From assembly GCA_002305575.1 (NCBI GenBank), contig DBPP01000004.1, positions 70,379-92,261 of the forward strand: 21,883 nt of DNA. The letters run 5' to 3'. Each line of letters opens with the position of its first letter. Positions within the stretch are counted from its first letter, which is position 1. This DNA is from Ruminococcaceae bacterium UBA1417 (GTDB lineage Bacteria > Bacillota > Clostridia > Oscillospirales > Acutalibacteraceae). Position numbers and translations under genes: made by a program. Below, piece after piece: positions 7,658 to 15,535 of this stretch. The notes below the pieces were generated by a model. That model was given only the letters and a program-made list of their open reading frames with translations. It was not told where the DNA came from and made no database searches.

Positions 7658-8424
7658 GCCGGAAGCTGCACTTTTTTTACGATATTCTTCTGGAATTTGA
7701 TGTTCCGGTGGTGGAGCACGCATTTACCCTGCGCTGCGTGCCCCCCTCCTTCCCGGGACAGGAGATTCTGGATGCAACCCTGAAGCTGGAGCCCTACGTC
7801 CCGTATAGCAGGCAGAAAGACAGCTTTGGTAACCTGTTGCAGATCGGTTGGATCCCTCAGCCCCATGACCGCTTTCGCTACACGGTGTGCGGCACCGCCC
7901 GGCTGGATGGGGACCAGCGCCTCCCGGCACCCGCCAACCCCATCTACCGCTACCCTTCCGCCTACACCGCCCCATCCCCCGCCATTCTGGATTACTATGG
8001 ATCCTTGAACCTCCCCGAGAATCCGGTAGACCGGGCATGGGCCATCTCCCAAGCTGTAAGAACCAGAATGGACTATATCCCCGGCGTCACCGGGCTGTCC
8101 ACCACAGCGGCCCAAGCCTTTGTGTCCGGGCAAGGCGTGTGTCAGGATTATGCCCACCTCTACCTGGCCTTGGCCAGACTGGGGGGACTGTATGCCCGGT
8201 ATGTCAATGGCCTGCCGGAGGGCGAAGGGGCCAGCCATGCCTGGTGTGAGGTGTGGCTGGATGGCATATGGACGGGAATCGACCCAACCCGGGGACAGTG
8301 GACCGATGAGAGCTACCTCCGCTTCGGGGTGGGCCGGGATTTTTGGGACTGTCCCATGGAGCGCGGTGTCTTTCTGGGACAGTCCAACCAACGGCAGACC
8401 GTATTTATGAAGGTATGTCAATAG
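7654..8424 (+). CDS. Transglutaminase-like cysteine protease family protein
   Basis: 256 residues. The N-terminal beta-rich domain (about 1-110) is of the type that precedes bacterial transglutaminase cores. The papain-like core carries the full triad: Cys163 in GQGVCQDYAHLYLALARLGG, His195 in GASHAWCEVWL and Asp210 in GIDPTRG. Such enzymes cleave or transfer amide bonds. The ATG at 7654 overlaps the previous stop (ATGA); an in-frame TTG two codons earlier is less likely. Within this operon it is the natural counterpart to the ATP-grasp ligase, either cleaving or transferring its product; the substrate is unknown. No signal peptide, so cytoplasmic. Confidence 0.93.
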   Translation: MSRKLHFFYDILLEFDVPVVEHAFTLRCVPPSFPGQEILDATLKLEPYVPYSRQKDSFGNLLQIGWIPQPHDRFRYTVCGTARLDGDQRLPAPANPIYRYPSAYTAPSPAILDYYGSLNLPENPVDRAWAISQAVRTRMDYIPGVTGLSTTAAQAFVSGQGVCQDYAHLYLALARLGGLYARYVNGLPEGEGASHAWCEVWLDGIWTGIDPTRGQWTDESYLRFGVGRDFWDCPMERGVFLGQSNQRQTVFMKVCQ

Positions 8425-8445
8425 AACAGAAAGGACGATGGCACT

Positions 8446-9366
8446 ATGATATCTGAAGTCGTGCGTGTCCCGCTGGCTGTGGGGGAGGATTTTGTCATTG
8501 AGAAAAACTCCATCGGCCAGGGGGAAAAGAGGGTGTGCGTGGTAACCGGAACCCATGGCGATGAACTGGAAGGCCAGTATGTGGCCTGGCGTCTGGCAGC
8601 CCTGTTGCAGCAGGAGTCTTCCCATCTCCGGGGCAGGGTGGATATCTATCCGGCCCTCAATCCCCTGGGCATCAGCACCATGACCCGGGGGATGCCCCTG
8701 TGTGACCTGGATATGAACCGAACCTTTCCCGGAGATCTCCAGGGCGCCATGTCCGAGTATGTGGCCGCCCGATTGATCGAGGATATTGCCAATGCAGATC
8801 TGTGCATCGACATCCACGCCAGCAACATCTTCCTTCGCGAATTGCCGCAGGTGCGCATCAACGAGAATACCGCCCCATCCCTTGTTCCCCTGGCCCGTCA
8901 TCTCAACATGGATCTGATATGGATCCACAGCGCTGCTACTGTGCTGGAATCCACCCTGGCCCACAGTCTTAACACCCTCGGCACCCCCACGCTGGTGGTG
9001 GAGATGGGCATTGGAATGCGCGTTTCCCCGGACTATGGAGAGCAGCTTCTGACGGGGATTTTGTCCTTACTGTCCCATCTTGGAATGTGGGACGCCCCCG
9101 TTATGCCGGTGGCCCCGCCCATTGTGAGCAGCGACGGCGCTGTCTTTTTTGTAAATGCCGATGTCCCCGGCCTCTTTTTCCCCTCCTCCGACCACCATAC
9201 CCGCGTGACGGAGGGACAGGAACTGGGGGTCATCGCCGATCCCCTCACCGGAAAGGTCCGGCAGAGACTGTGCAGCCCGACCACAGGACTGCTGTTCACC
9301 CTGCGGGAATACCCGGTTGTATATGAGGGCTCGCTGATTGCGCGTATTCTGGGAGGCAGCCAATGA
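8446..9366 (+). CDS. M14-family metallohydrolase (AstE/aspartoacylase-like), probably active
   Basis: 306 residues of the succinylglutamate desuccinylase/aspartoacylase branch of M14 zinc carboxypeptidases. The zinc ligands are in place: His37 and Glu40 in GTHGDELEG, and His124 in CIDIHAS. The substrate-carboxylate motif DMNRTFPG (Arg92) and a candidate general-base Glu186 in LVVEMGIG are also present. A C-terminal beta domain (PGLFFPSSDHH onward) is typical. Expected chemistry is hydrolysis of an N-acyl or peptide amide bond. The start has AAGGA about 10 bases upstream. It follows the transglutaminase by 21 bp and overlaps its paralogue by 4 bp. AstE itself is not implied: no arginine-catabolism genes are near. 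Confidence 0.92.
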   Translation: MISEVVRVPLAVGEDFVIEKNSIGQGEKRVCVVTGTHGDELEGQYVAWRLAALLQQESSHLRGRVDIYPALNPLGISTMTRGMPLCDLDMNRTFPGDLQGAMSEYVAARLIEDIANADLCIDIHASNIFLRELPQVRINENTAPSLVPLARHLNMDLIWIHSAATVLESTLAHSLNTLGTPTLVVEMGIGMRVSPDYGEQLLTGILSLLSHLGMWDAPVMPVAPPIVSSDGAVFFVNADVPGLFFPSSDHHTRVTEGQELGVIADPLTGKVRQRLCSPTTGLLFTLREYPVVYEGSLIARILGGSQ

Positions 9367-10310
9367 AAGAAAAAGTATTGTTCACCCTGCAAACACCATA
9401 CCGGAAACCCCTGCAAGTGAAGGGCTGGTACTTCGGCAATCCGGAGGAAAAGACTCTGGCAGTCATGGGTGCGCTGCGGGGCAATGAGATCCAACAAATG
9501 TTCCTCTGCTCCCAGCTCATACAGGCTCTTGCAAAGTTGGAGGAACAGGGGGCACTCTCCCCGGACTGCGGCATTGTAGTGGTACCCTGCGCCAATCAGT
9601 TTTCCATGAATGTGGGCCGACGTTTTTGGGCGGCAGATAACACGGATATCAACCGGATGTTCCCCGGCTATGACGGTGGAGAGACCACGCAACGCATTGC
9701 TGCCCGGATATTCTCTGCCCTCACCGGCTATGCCTACGGCATCCATGTGGCCAGCCTCTATCTCCCCGGAGATTGTATTCCTCACATACGAATTATGGAG
9801 ACGGGCTACCAGCGGCCGGAAGATGCGGAGGGTTTCGGACTGCCGTATACGCTGTTGCGCAAGCCGCGGCCCTATGACACCACCACGCTGAATTATAACT
9901 GGCAGATCTGGAATACCCAGGCTTTTTCCCTCTACGCCAGCGAAACCGACGACTTGGACCCTGTGGCCGCCCAGTTGGGGGTGGAAGCCATCCTCCGGTT
10001 CCTGGCGGGAAAGGGCTTTTGCCGCAGTGTCGTGGGCCCGGGGGAGGCCACCAGCCTGCACCATGAGGAGAACCTGATCAACATCCTCTCCCCAGTTGGC
10101 GGTCTGTTAGTCCACCGCCTGCCGCTGGGCGCGATGGTGGATGCTGGAGACCTTTTGGCCTGTATTCTGGACCCCTGCACCGGACAGGTGTTGGAGCAGC
10201 TCTTCGCTCCGGTATTCGGCCGGATCTTTTTCCGGCACCGTTCCCGGTTGATTCATGGTCATGATGTGGCGTTCCGCATCTTAAAGGGCAATGATCCGGG
10301 TGTAGAATAA
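9363..10310 (+). CDS. M14-family paralogue with altered zinc site
   Basis: 315 residues, clearly homologous to the preceding gene: GALRGNEIQQ corresponds to GTHGDELEG, NTDINRMFPG to LCDLDMNRTFPG, and YGIHVAS to CIDIHAS. The first zinc ligand His is Arg39 and the Asp before the second His is Gly126, while Glu42, Arg98 and His128 remain. Zinc-dependent hydrolysis by the normal mechanism is therefore doubtful. It may be a non-catalytic partner of the first M14 protein, or use another metal arrangement. The start ATG overlaps the preceding stop (ATGA), so equal expression and a heteromer are plausible. Last gene of the operon. Confidence 0.88.
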   Translation: MKEKVLFTLQTPYRKPLQVKGWYFGNPEEKTLAVMGALRGNEIQQMFLCSQLIQALAKLEEQGALSPDCGIVVVPCANQFSMNVGRRFWAADNTDINRMFPGYDGGETTQRIAARIFSALTGYAYGIHVASLYLPGDCIPHIRIMETGYQRPEDAEGFGLPYTLLRKPRPYDTTTLNYNWQIWNTQAFSLYASETDDLDPVAAQLGVEAILRFLAGKGFCRSVVGPGEATSLHHEENLINILSPVGGLLVHRLPLGAMVDAGDLLACILDPCTGQVLEQLFAPVFGRIFFRHRSRLIHGHDVAFRILKGNDPGVE

Positions 10311-10652
10311 GCGATACCACGCATTGGAAACCAACCGTCCGTTCTGCAGTTCGGTACAATCCCGTCGCAGTAATAAACAGCGGCCTGCACGGCTTTTGAT
10401 CTTTGTTCCATTTACAAAAATGGCTTATGGGCGATTCTACGGTCATGTTTTTTGAGCGTTCAATGCAAATACCAGTTGACCATGGCACTCGTATCCGATA
10501 CTCTGATCTTTCTTTTGGTTTTCTTTACGAGCTAACCATAGAGCAAAAGGCAGACTGGGTAACCCTTTTCAGGTTACGCGGTCTGCCTTTCTCCTGCTAT
10601 ACGTTCGTGTTTATAGGAACTTTCTATGTCCATGGTTCGTACATCCATCCCA
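10311..10652. other. Gene-free stretch between operon and integrase remnant
   Basis: I see no credible gene. It contains the operon terminator (10546-10590). The right end is the point at which integrase homology stops (about 10652), so the stretch probably contains a deletion junction that removed the integrase catalytic domain. Confidence 0.5.
10546..10590 (+). terminator. Terminator of the ATP-grasp/M14 operon
   Basis: AAAGGCAGAC (10546-10555) pairs perfectly with GTCTGCCTTT (10581-10590). An inner stem GTAACC (10559-10564) pairs with GGTTAC (10572-10577). The downstream T-tract on the plus strand is weak (CTTTCTCC); the minus strand gives GCCTTTTGC, so it may act in both directions. It lies 235 bases after the last stop codon. 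Confidence 0.65.
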
Positions 10653-11210
10653 CTTCCTCTCCAGGCGCGGCAAGGCACAGTCTTCTGCTGAATTGTGAGC
10701 GATGAGCTTCTGATGGATCGCCAGCTGCAGAGCGGAGGAAATAATCTGGTGGATATCGCGCACTGTTTTCGGACCCAAGCCTTTGGGCTGCTTTTCTGAC
10801 TCCTTCCGCTCCATCCGACCGCCGGTAAGTAAGTCCCGGTAAGACTTCTGCAAGTCTAGTGTTGTCAGCTTTGTCAGAGGGATCTGTCCAACGGCCGGGT
10901 CAATGTGGTTTTTGATGATACCCATGCAGGTGGCATGAGAGCTGAGCCACACTTTGACGGTGGCGTAATTCTCGCACCACACCCGCATCCGCTGGCTGAA
11001 GGTGTATTGACCAGCCTCGACCACGTCCAAGCCCTTGGTTTTGTCGATGGCCTCGTGGAGTTTTTCCACCACTTCCGCCTGGGTTCTGCCCAGGACGTTT
11101 CGATAAATGGACTTGTCCTCTGGGGTGTGGCCTGCTGTGTAACAGCCTTCCCAGCGACCATTCTTTCATTTCCGAATGTTTCCTTCGCCATTTGCTCGGC
11201 GTTTCGCCTT
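10611..11210 (-). pseudogene. Tn916-family tyrosine integrase remnant
   Basis: Translated on the minus strand from 11210 this reads KAKRRANGEGNIRK-stop-KNGRWEG, then CYTAGHTPEDKSIYRNVLG, VVEKLHEAIDKTKGLDVVE, and on to ALPRLERK. That is the arm-binding and core-binding N-terminal half of a Tn916-type site-specific recombinase. Three lesions are visible. The expected ATG is AAG (11208-11210), although a perfect AAAGGAGG (11219-11226) sits 8 bases upstream. An in-frame TGA (11166-11168) replaces what is usually an Arg codon, consistent with CGA to TGA. Homology ends after LERK near 10653, so the whole catalytic domain with its Arg-His-Arg-Tyr residues is absent. It is certainly non-functional. 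The 5' end of the gene, not the 3' end, faces the nearby attachment site. Confidence 0.9.
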
Positions 11211-11226
11211 GTTGATTGCCTCCTTT

Positions 11227-11562
11227 CTCAGCTACCAACACTACCGGACAGGGTGCTGCAATGTCCAGCCGTATGTATTGAATCAGTGGGGGGGGGGAGA
11301 AAAACTTCCCTGTCTTTTTGTGGTTTTACACCTGCCGGGGACAGAGAGTTCTTTCACAGACCTTTTCTTTATTTAGCGGCGCAAGTTTTGCGGTGCCGAC
11401 GTTGACCCATTTTTCTGACCCACTCTCTGACCCATTTTCTGCCTCAGAACGGGGTACCGGCCAGTGGAATGGGTACCCCTATGTGGGTTATGTCTTGCCA
11501 AAACTCCCAGCAAACACCCAAAAAAACGGCTTAATGAGCCTGTTTGTTATATCTAACCGCCA
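11227..11562. other. Right end of island, no gene found
   Basis: No convincing coding sequence. It contains a run of ten G (11288-11297), three TGACCCA repeats (11403-11434), an inverted repeat GGGGTACC/GGTACCCC (11451-11458 and 11472-11479) and a small hairpin GGCT-TAATG-AGCC near 11528-11540. On the minus strand that hairpin is followed by seven T residues, so it resembles a leftward terminator. Confidence 0.55.
11403..11434 (+). repeat. Three TGACCCA repeats inside attR
   Basis: TGACCCA at 11403-11409, 11416-11422 and 11428-11434, spaced 12-13 bp apart and in the same orientation as the pair near attL (4999-5020). They are probable arm-type recombinase sites; this role is inferred from symmetry of position. 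Confidence 0.65.
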
Positions 11563-11606
11563 CTCATAACCCGAAGGTCGTAGGCTCAAATCCTGCCCCG
11601 CAACCA
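11563..11606 (+). repeat. attR: displaced 3' end of tRNA-fMet
   Basis: Matches tRNA positions 4773-4817 from the anticodon loop to CCA with two differences: a T-to-C change in the T-loop (TAGGCTCAAA) and loss of one C in the acceptor strand (CCCCGCAACCA). The 5' half of the tRNA is absent, so it is not a tRNA gene. The changes show it is no longer under selection. Confidence 0.88.
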
Positions 11607-11610
11607 TCTG

Positions 11611-11643
11611 ATGTGATCGATTTTACAATCGGTCACATTTTTT
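11611..11643 (+). terminator. Probable original terminator of tRNA-fMet
   Basis: ATGTGATCGATT (11611-11622) pairs with AATCGGTCACAT (11627-11638), with one G-U pair, followed by T6. It lies 4 bases after the displaced tRNA end, the same spacing as the island-borne terminator after the intact tRNA. It now has no tRNA upstream. Confidence 0.8.
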
Positions 11644-11649
11644 ATGCAT

Positions 11650-11685
11650 CCAAGCCGGAGCCACTGTTGCGCCGGCTTGGCTTTT
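11650..11685 (+). terminator. Second hairpin after attR
   Basis: CCAAGCCGG (11650-11658) pairs perfectly with CCGGCTTGG (11672-11680), followed by CTTTTCTATTT. Could be a backup terminator; the T-tract is interrupted. Confidence 0.5.
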
Positions 11686-11917
11686 CTATTTGTACACCGC
11701 AATGTTGGCAGCACCCTCTTTGCAGTCCAGACAAATGGAAGTGGATTCCGTTCCCTTGCGCCGTTTTCAAAAAAATGCCGTGCGCAATCGCCTGCCTTGT
11801 GCAAGATCGACCGGTTGTCCAGCGTCGGCACAACAAGCATCGGTTCCGCTCTTCGAACGTTAATCTCCAAATCTTTTGCGCGCTTTATCTGAAACCAATC
11901 TCCATACATTTTCAGTA

Positions 11918-11945
11918 TTGACAAATTTGTATAAAGTTATATAAT
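11918..11945 (+). promoter_or_regulatory. Promoter/operator of the DeoR-MFS operon
   Basis: Perfect -35 TTGACA (11918-11923), 16-bp spacer and perfect -10 TATAAT (11940-11945). A 10-bp perfect palindrome ACAAATTTGT (11921-11930) overlaps the -35 and would suit binding by a dimeric repressor, possibly the DeoR protein encoded downstream (inference). Confidence 0.75.
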
Positions 11946-12028
11946 GTTGTAAAAGATAGCGATATATTGGATTTTATGTTAAATTCCCTATTATTAACAA
12001 CAAAATTCATTTACAAGGAGAGAAAGAA

Positions 12029-12871
12029 ATGCTTACCAGCCAGAGAAGAAAACGCATCGTGGAAATGGTACAGGCGGATTCGGCAGTGACTGTGGCGCAA
12101 CTGCTCAACCTGTTTGATGTGTCACCAGAAACCATTCGGAAGGATCTACTGTTTTTAGAGAAGGCAAATGAGCTCACACGAGTACACGGAGGCGCGGTGG
12201 TAAAAAACAGCGTGCAGCCATTCCGCGATATCGTCCGGCGAACCGATGAACACCGACCGGAAAAGCAGAAGCTCTCGGAACTGGCGGCGGAACTTGTGGA
12301 GGAAAACGATATCATCGGCATCGACTCAGGCACCACGGCTGTCGAATTTGCCGAGGTGTTGGCCAAAAATTTCCACGCGCTGACTATCGTAACCTACTCG
12401 ATGGATATATTCGGGCTCTTACACGACTACAAAGATTTCAATTTGATTTTGTGCGGCGGCAATTACCTCAAAAAAGAACGCACCTTCTACGGTTTGTTCG
12501 CTCACAAAATTTTGGATGACATTCACCTGCGCAAGGCATTTCTCTGTCCCTCCGCCATTTCGCTGAAATATGGCGTCTACGACCATCAGCCGCAGCTCGT
12601 GGAACTGCAGCGCAGGCTGGTGGAAAACAGCGACCAGGTCATTTTGTTGGCAGACAGCAGCAAATTTGAGAAGAGCGCCCTCTATAAAATTTGCGACATG
12701 GATCCGAAGCATATCTATGTGAGCGACCCTACCCTGTCCAAAAATGTCAAGGCGCTGTATCAAGCCAATCAGTGCCGCATCATAACCGAAGCCGATGACC
12801 TCCATAAAAAAGCATCTGCAAAAGAAGCCGAGCCCTCCTCTGATCCATCTGGTAAGGAGCATAAACCATGA
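12029..12871 (+). CDS. DeoR/GlpR-family transcriptional regulator
   Basis: 280 residues. The N-terminal winged helix (about 1-58) has the family motif with recognition helix VSPETIRKDLLFLEK followed by RVHGGAVV. The C-terminal sensor domain (about 75-250) is the DeoRC fold with IGIDSGTTAVEFA, LILCGGNYLKKERTFYG and VILLADSSKFEKSALYKI, which in characterised relatives bind phosphorylated sugars or polyols. AAGGAGAG sits upstream of the ATG. It overlaps the transporter gene by 4 bp, so it probably controls uptake of a phosphorylated metabolite that is also its effector. The 40-residue acidic/basic tail after EADDLHKKA is unusual and looks disordered. Confidence 0.93.
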   Translation: MLTSQRRKRIVEMVQADSAVTVAQLLNLFDVSPETIRKDLLFLEKANELTRVHGGAVVKNSVQPFRDIVRRTDEHRPEKQKLSELAAELVEENDIIGIDSGTTAVEFAEVLAKNFHALTIVTYSMDIFGLLHDYKDFNLILCGGNYLKKERTFYGLFAHKILDDIHLRKAFLCPSAISLKYGVYDHQPQLVELQRRLVENSDQVILLADSSKFEKSALYKICDMDPKHIYVSDPTLSKNVKALYQANQCRIITEADDLHKKASAKEAEPSSDPSGKEHKP

Positions 12872-14127
12872 AATGGAAAAATGCCACCGATCAAGCGCCG
12901 ACCGCAACAAGTGCACCTGCCCCGGCCTGGCTTGCTATGTTTTTGTGCTGGCTGGCTTATACCGCCGCCTATTTGGGCCGGTACAGCTATAACTCGAACA
13001 TCACAGCCATCATCGATAATTTTGGCGTCGGTCATGCGGATGCCGGTCTGGTGACCACCTGCTTTTTCTTCGCTTACGGCGCCGGACAGATCATCAACGG
13101 TATCTTATGCCGTCATTACAGCCAAAAGTGGATCATCCCCTTTTCTCTGGCCTGCTCGTCCCTATTGAACCTAACTGTCTTTCTGGGGGTGCCCTTTTCC
13201 CTGATCAAATACTTATGGCTCGTGAACGGTTTGGTGCAATCCATGCTCTGGCCTACGTTGATCTACATACTTTCCCAAAGCCTCTGCGGTGCCGACCTGG
13301 CAAAATCTGTTGTGGTCATGAGCACTACAGTGCCCGTTGGTACTTTGGTCTCTTATGGGCTCAGCGCGTTTTTGACGCTGTTCGGCAGCTATACGTACGC
13401 ATTTCTGGCAGGGACCATGGTCATGGCCGGGAGTGCTGTTGTCTGGCTGCTTCTCCATAAACAGGCCTTTCAAGCGGGGCCGGGTGCGGCCGCATCTGTC
13501 CCGGCAGCCGCCAAAGAGGAACGTCCAGCCTCAGGCCTGCTCCTGACCGTGTTGATGCTGGGTCTGTTCGCTGTCATCAACAACCTTGTGAAAGATGGGC
13601 TGACCACCTGGGTCCCTTCGATTTTGAAAGAACAATTTGGCCTGCATGACGGTCTTTCGATTTTGATGACGCTCGTGCTCCCGCTGCTGGGCATGTTTGG
13701 CGCGGCCTTCAACACACTTCTCAATAAGAAGATCCATTCCTTCCTCTCCCTCTCCGGAACGTGGTACCTGCTCACCGTATTTTGCATGGGGATTGTGCTG
13801 CTGCTAACCCATTCGAAGTACTGGGGCGCCATGGTGGCGGCCTTCGGCGCAACATCCCTCTCCATGCATGCCGTCAATAACATAATCACCAGTATGGCCC
13901 CCCTATATATGCGCAAGCAGATCAATTCCGGGCTTTTGGCGGGCATTCTCAACGGTTGCTGTTATGTGGGCAGTACCATCAGTTCTTACGGTCTGGGCTC
14001 AGTGGCTGACCGCTTTGGCTGGAACGGTGTCTTCGTTCTTCTTCTGGCGATAAGCTGCGTTCCCGTGGCTTTAACGGGAGTCATGGGTCTGTTGCGGCGC
14101 AAGGGCATGGACTTACACAACCTCTAA
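12868..14127 (+). CDS. MFS transporter, organophosphate:phosphate antiporter-like
   Basis: 419 residues with about 12 hydrophobic segments and a central hydrophilic loop (about 205-225, Ala/Glu rich). The first segment ends in AAYLGRYSYNSNITAI, which resembles the Y-x-x-R region of GlpT/UhpT-type proteins, where that Arg contacts the substrate phosphate; GAGQIINGILCRHYSQKWII also fits that branch. Likely cargo is a phosphorylated three-carbon or hexose compound, consistent with the DeoR partner. The start ATG overlaps the regulator's stop (ATGA). The gene ends only 19 bp from the converging response regulator gene, with no clear terminator between. Family is firm, substrate inferred. Confidence 0.85.
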   Translation: MKWKNATDQAPTATSAPAPAWLAMFLCWLAYTAAYLGRYSYNSNITAIIDNFGVGHADAGLVTTCFFFAYGAGQIINGILCRHYSQKWIIPFSLACSSLLNLTVFLGVPFSLIKYLWLVNGLVQSMLWPTLIYILSQSLCGADLAKSVVVMSTTVPVGTLVSYGLSAFLTLFGSYTYAFLAGTMVMAGSAVVWLLLHKQAFQAGPGAAASVPAAAKEERPASGLLLTVLMLGLFAVINNLVKDGLTTWVPSILKEQFGLHDGLSILMTLVLPLLGMFGAAFNTLLNKKIHSFLSLSGTWYLLTVFCMGIVLLLTHSKYWGAMVAAFGATSLSMHAVNNIITSMAPLYMRKQINSGLLAGILNGCCYVGSTISSYGLGSVADRFGWNGVFVLLLAISCVPVALTGVMGLLRRKGMDLHNL

Positions 14128-14146
14128 AAGCTTTATAAGACAGGCT

Positions 14147-15535
14147 TTAGCCCTTCATATTGCGGAAAGCCGTAGGCGAAATGCCGTACAGACGCTTGAA
14201 AGCACGGATAAAGCTGTGGTAGTCTTGGTATCCCACTTTTTTTGAAACGTCCGCAACAAGTTCCCCCTGTAAAAGGGAGCGGCACGCCTCCTTCATACGC
14301 ACATCCAAGATGTATTCCGAGAAGGTCTTTCCCAACTGTTTATGAAACAGCTCGCTGAAATAGGGATAGCTGATTCCCAGCTTGTCTGCAAGCAGCGCCA
14401 TGTCCAAGTCGCTGTCCCCCAAATGTTGGGCCACGTACTCCACGCTCCACTGGATGGGGTCCCGCTTTCGCAGGTCAATCTGCCGTATTTTTGTGGAAAT
14501 CAGCTCTCTCAGCGCATCTGCAAAGGCCTTTTTCCACCCTAAAGAACGTGTCTTCCCTTTGTGGATGGGTTTACCCGAGAGCTCGGCGATCTGTTTCAAG
14601 AGTCCGCTGTAAACCCGATCGATATAGACGGCAAAACCAAACGCCGTCATGCCGGCTTTCCTTTCCTCCAGCCAAGTGAGGATGTCTCTGCGGTTGTCCG
14701 GGTTTACAGTGGCGATCCTGTTTAGGCTATCCTTGACCATCTCCTCGATCTGTCCTGCAATTGGCCTGATGTCTTCAAAAAAAATTGCCTTGTGTTCTCC
14801 CCACACCCACTGCACCGAGAAGGCCAATTGGGCTTGCCGCCACATTTGCGCCACATTGCCCCCCAGCGCACTCACCCCACAGGCAATACCGGTCTGCGTC
14901 AACGCGCGTTCGAGTTGGACAGCACTCTCCGGGGTGCAGGTTTCCGGACAGGCAAAAAGAGATTTTCCATCCAACAATCGGCAGATCCAAAAGCCCGGGA
15001 TAGAAAATTCCTGTGCAATACTGCTGTCCCAAACGACCATATAGCCGCCATTGCCGGGGTAATGGGCGGTGCTGTGGAATACATCGTCCAGACTTTTGTC
15101 TCCCAACGTAACCGCCCCGTGAATGATTGTATCCAGCAGCATTCGGGAGCTATCCTGATTCGATCGGTATTCCCGGATAATTTCCATCAACGACTCCCGC
15201 ATATGGTCTGCGCTGCAAGGCTTCAGCCAATAATCCCGTATTCCCAGCTTAATCCCCCGCTGCGCATAGGCAAATTCATCGAAAGCCGAGAGCAAAATGC
15301 AGATCAGTTCCTGGTTCTGCGCCTTGGCCTTTGCCACCAATTCCAGCCCATCCATCGGCGACATGCAGATATCGCTGATCAGGAGCTGGCATTTTTTCTG
15401 CCGCAAAATCTCCAAGGCTTCTTCCCCCGACGCGGCACACCAAATCTTCTCGATCTCCTCCAGTTCGAAGGAACGCACTTTTTCGGCCAGCAATTTACAC
15501 GACTGAAATTCGTCGTCAACAATCAAGATATTCAT
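14147..15535 (-). CDS. YesN-type response regulator with AraC DNA-binding domain
   Basis: 462 residues. The receiver domain (1-120) has acidic pair Asp7-Asp8, phospho-acceptor Asp55 in LLISDICMSPMDG, Ser83 and Lys105 in YWLKP. The middle region (about 150-340) has no motif I recognise, as is usual for this group. The C-terminal 100 residues form the double helix-turn-helix AraC domain (LADKLGISYPYFSELFHKQLG, then VGYQDYHSFIRAFKRLYGISP). Its ATG overlaps the kinase stop by 4 bp, so the two are a cognate pair. It probably activates the upstream transporter operon. Confidence 0.94.
   Translation of the reverse strand: MNILIVDDEFQSCKLLAEKVRSFELEEIEKIWCAASGEEALEILRQKKCQLLISDICMSPMDGLELVAKAKAQNQELICILLSAFDEFAYAQRGIKLGIRDYWLKPCSADHMRESLMEIIREYRSNQDSSRMLLDTIIHGAVTLGDKSLDDVFHSTAHYPGNGGYMVVWDSSIAQEFSIPGFWICRLLDGKSLFACPETCTPESAVQLERALTQTGIACGVSALGGNVAQMWRQAQLAFSVQWVWGEHKAIFFEDIRPIAGQIEEMVKDSLNRIATVNPDNRRDILTWLEERKAGMTAFGFAVYIDRVYSGLLKQIAELSGKPIHKGKTRSLGWKKAFADALRELISTKIRQIDLRKRDPIQWSVEYVAQHLGDSDLDMALLADKLGISYPYFSELFHKQLGKTFSEYILDVRMKEACRSLLQGELVADVSKKVGYQDYHSFIRAFKRLYGISPTAFRNMKG

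Larger units (their letters stand above)
11607..11917. other. Intergenic stretch between attR and the DeoR promoter
   Basis: No supported gene. It holds two hairpins (11611-11643 and 11650-11685). A minus-strand open frame (11586-11924) crosses the attachment site and the DeoR promoter, has no recognisable domain or ribosome site, and is not called. Confidence 0.5.

Noticed and set aside
7534..8964. Long minus-strand frame (476 codons) opposite the transglutaminase and M14 genes
   Set aside because: The sense strand holds complete catalytic motifs for both enzymes; the antisense protein shows no domain.
10403..10705. Plus-strand frame of 100 codons after the operon
   Set aside because: It spans the operon terminator and runs antisense into the integrase remnant; no domain and no ribosome site.
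11288..11297. Run of ten G, considered as a phase-variable tract
   Set aside because: It lies in non-coding island-end sequence upstream of a dead integrase and controls nothing visible; its length may also be a sequencing artefact.
11544..11921. Plus-strand frame containing HNPKVVGSNPAP
   Set aside because: This peptide is the translation of a tRNA 3' end, here the attR copy; it is a common false gene.
11586..11924. Minus-strand frame of 112 codons between attR and the DeoR gene
   Set aside because: No domain is recognisable, it has no ribosome site, and it covers the attachment site and the DeoR promoter.
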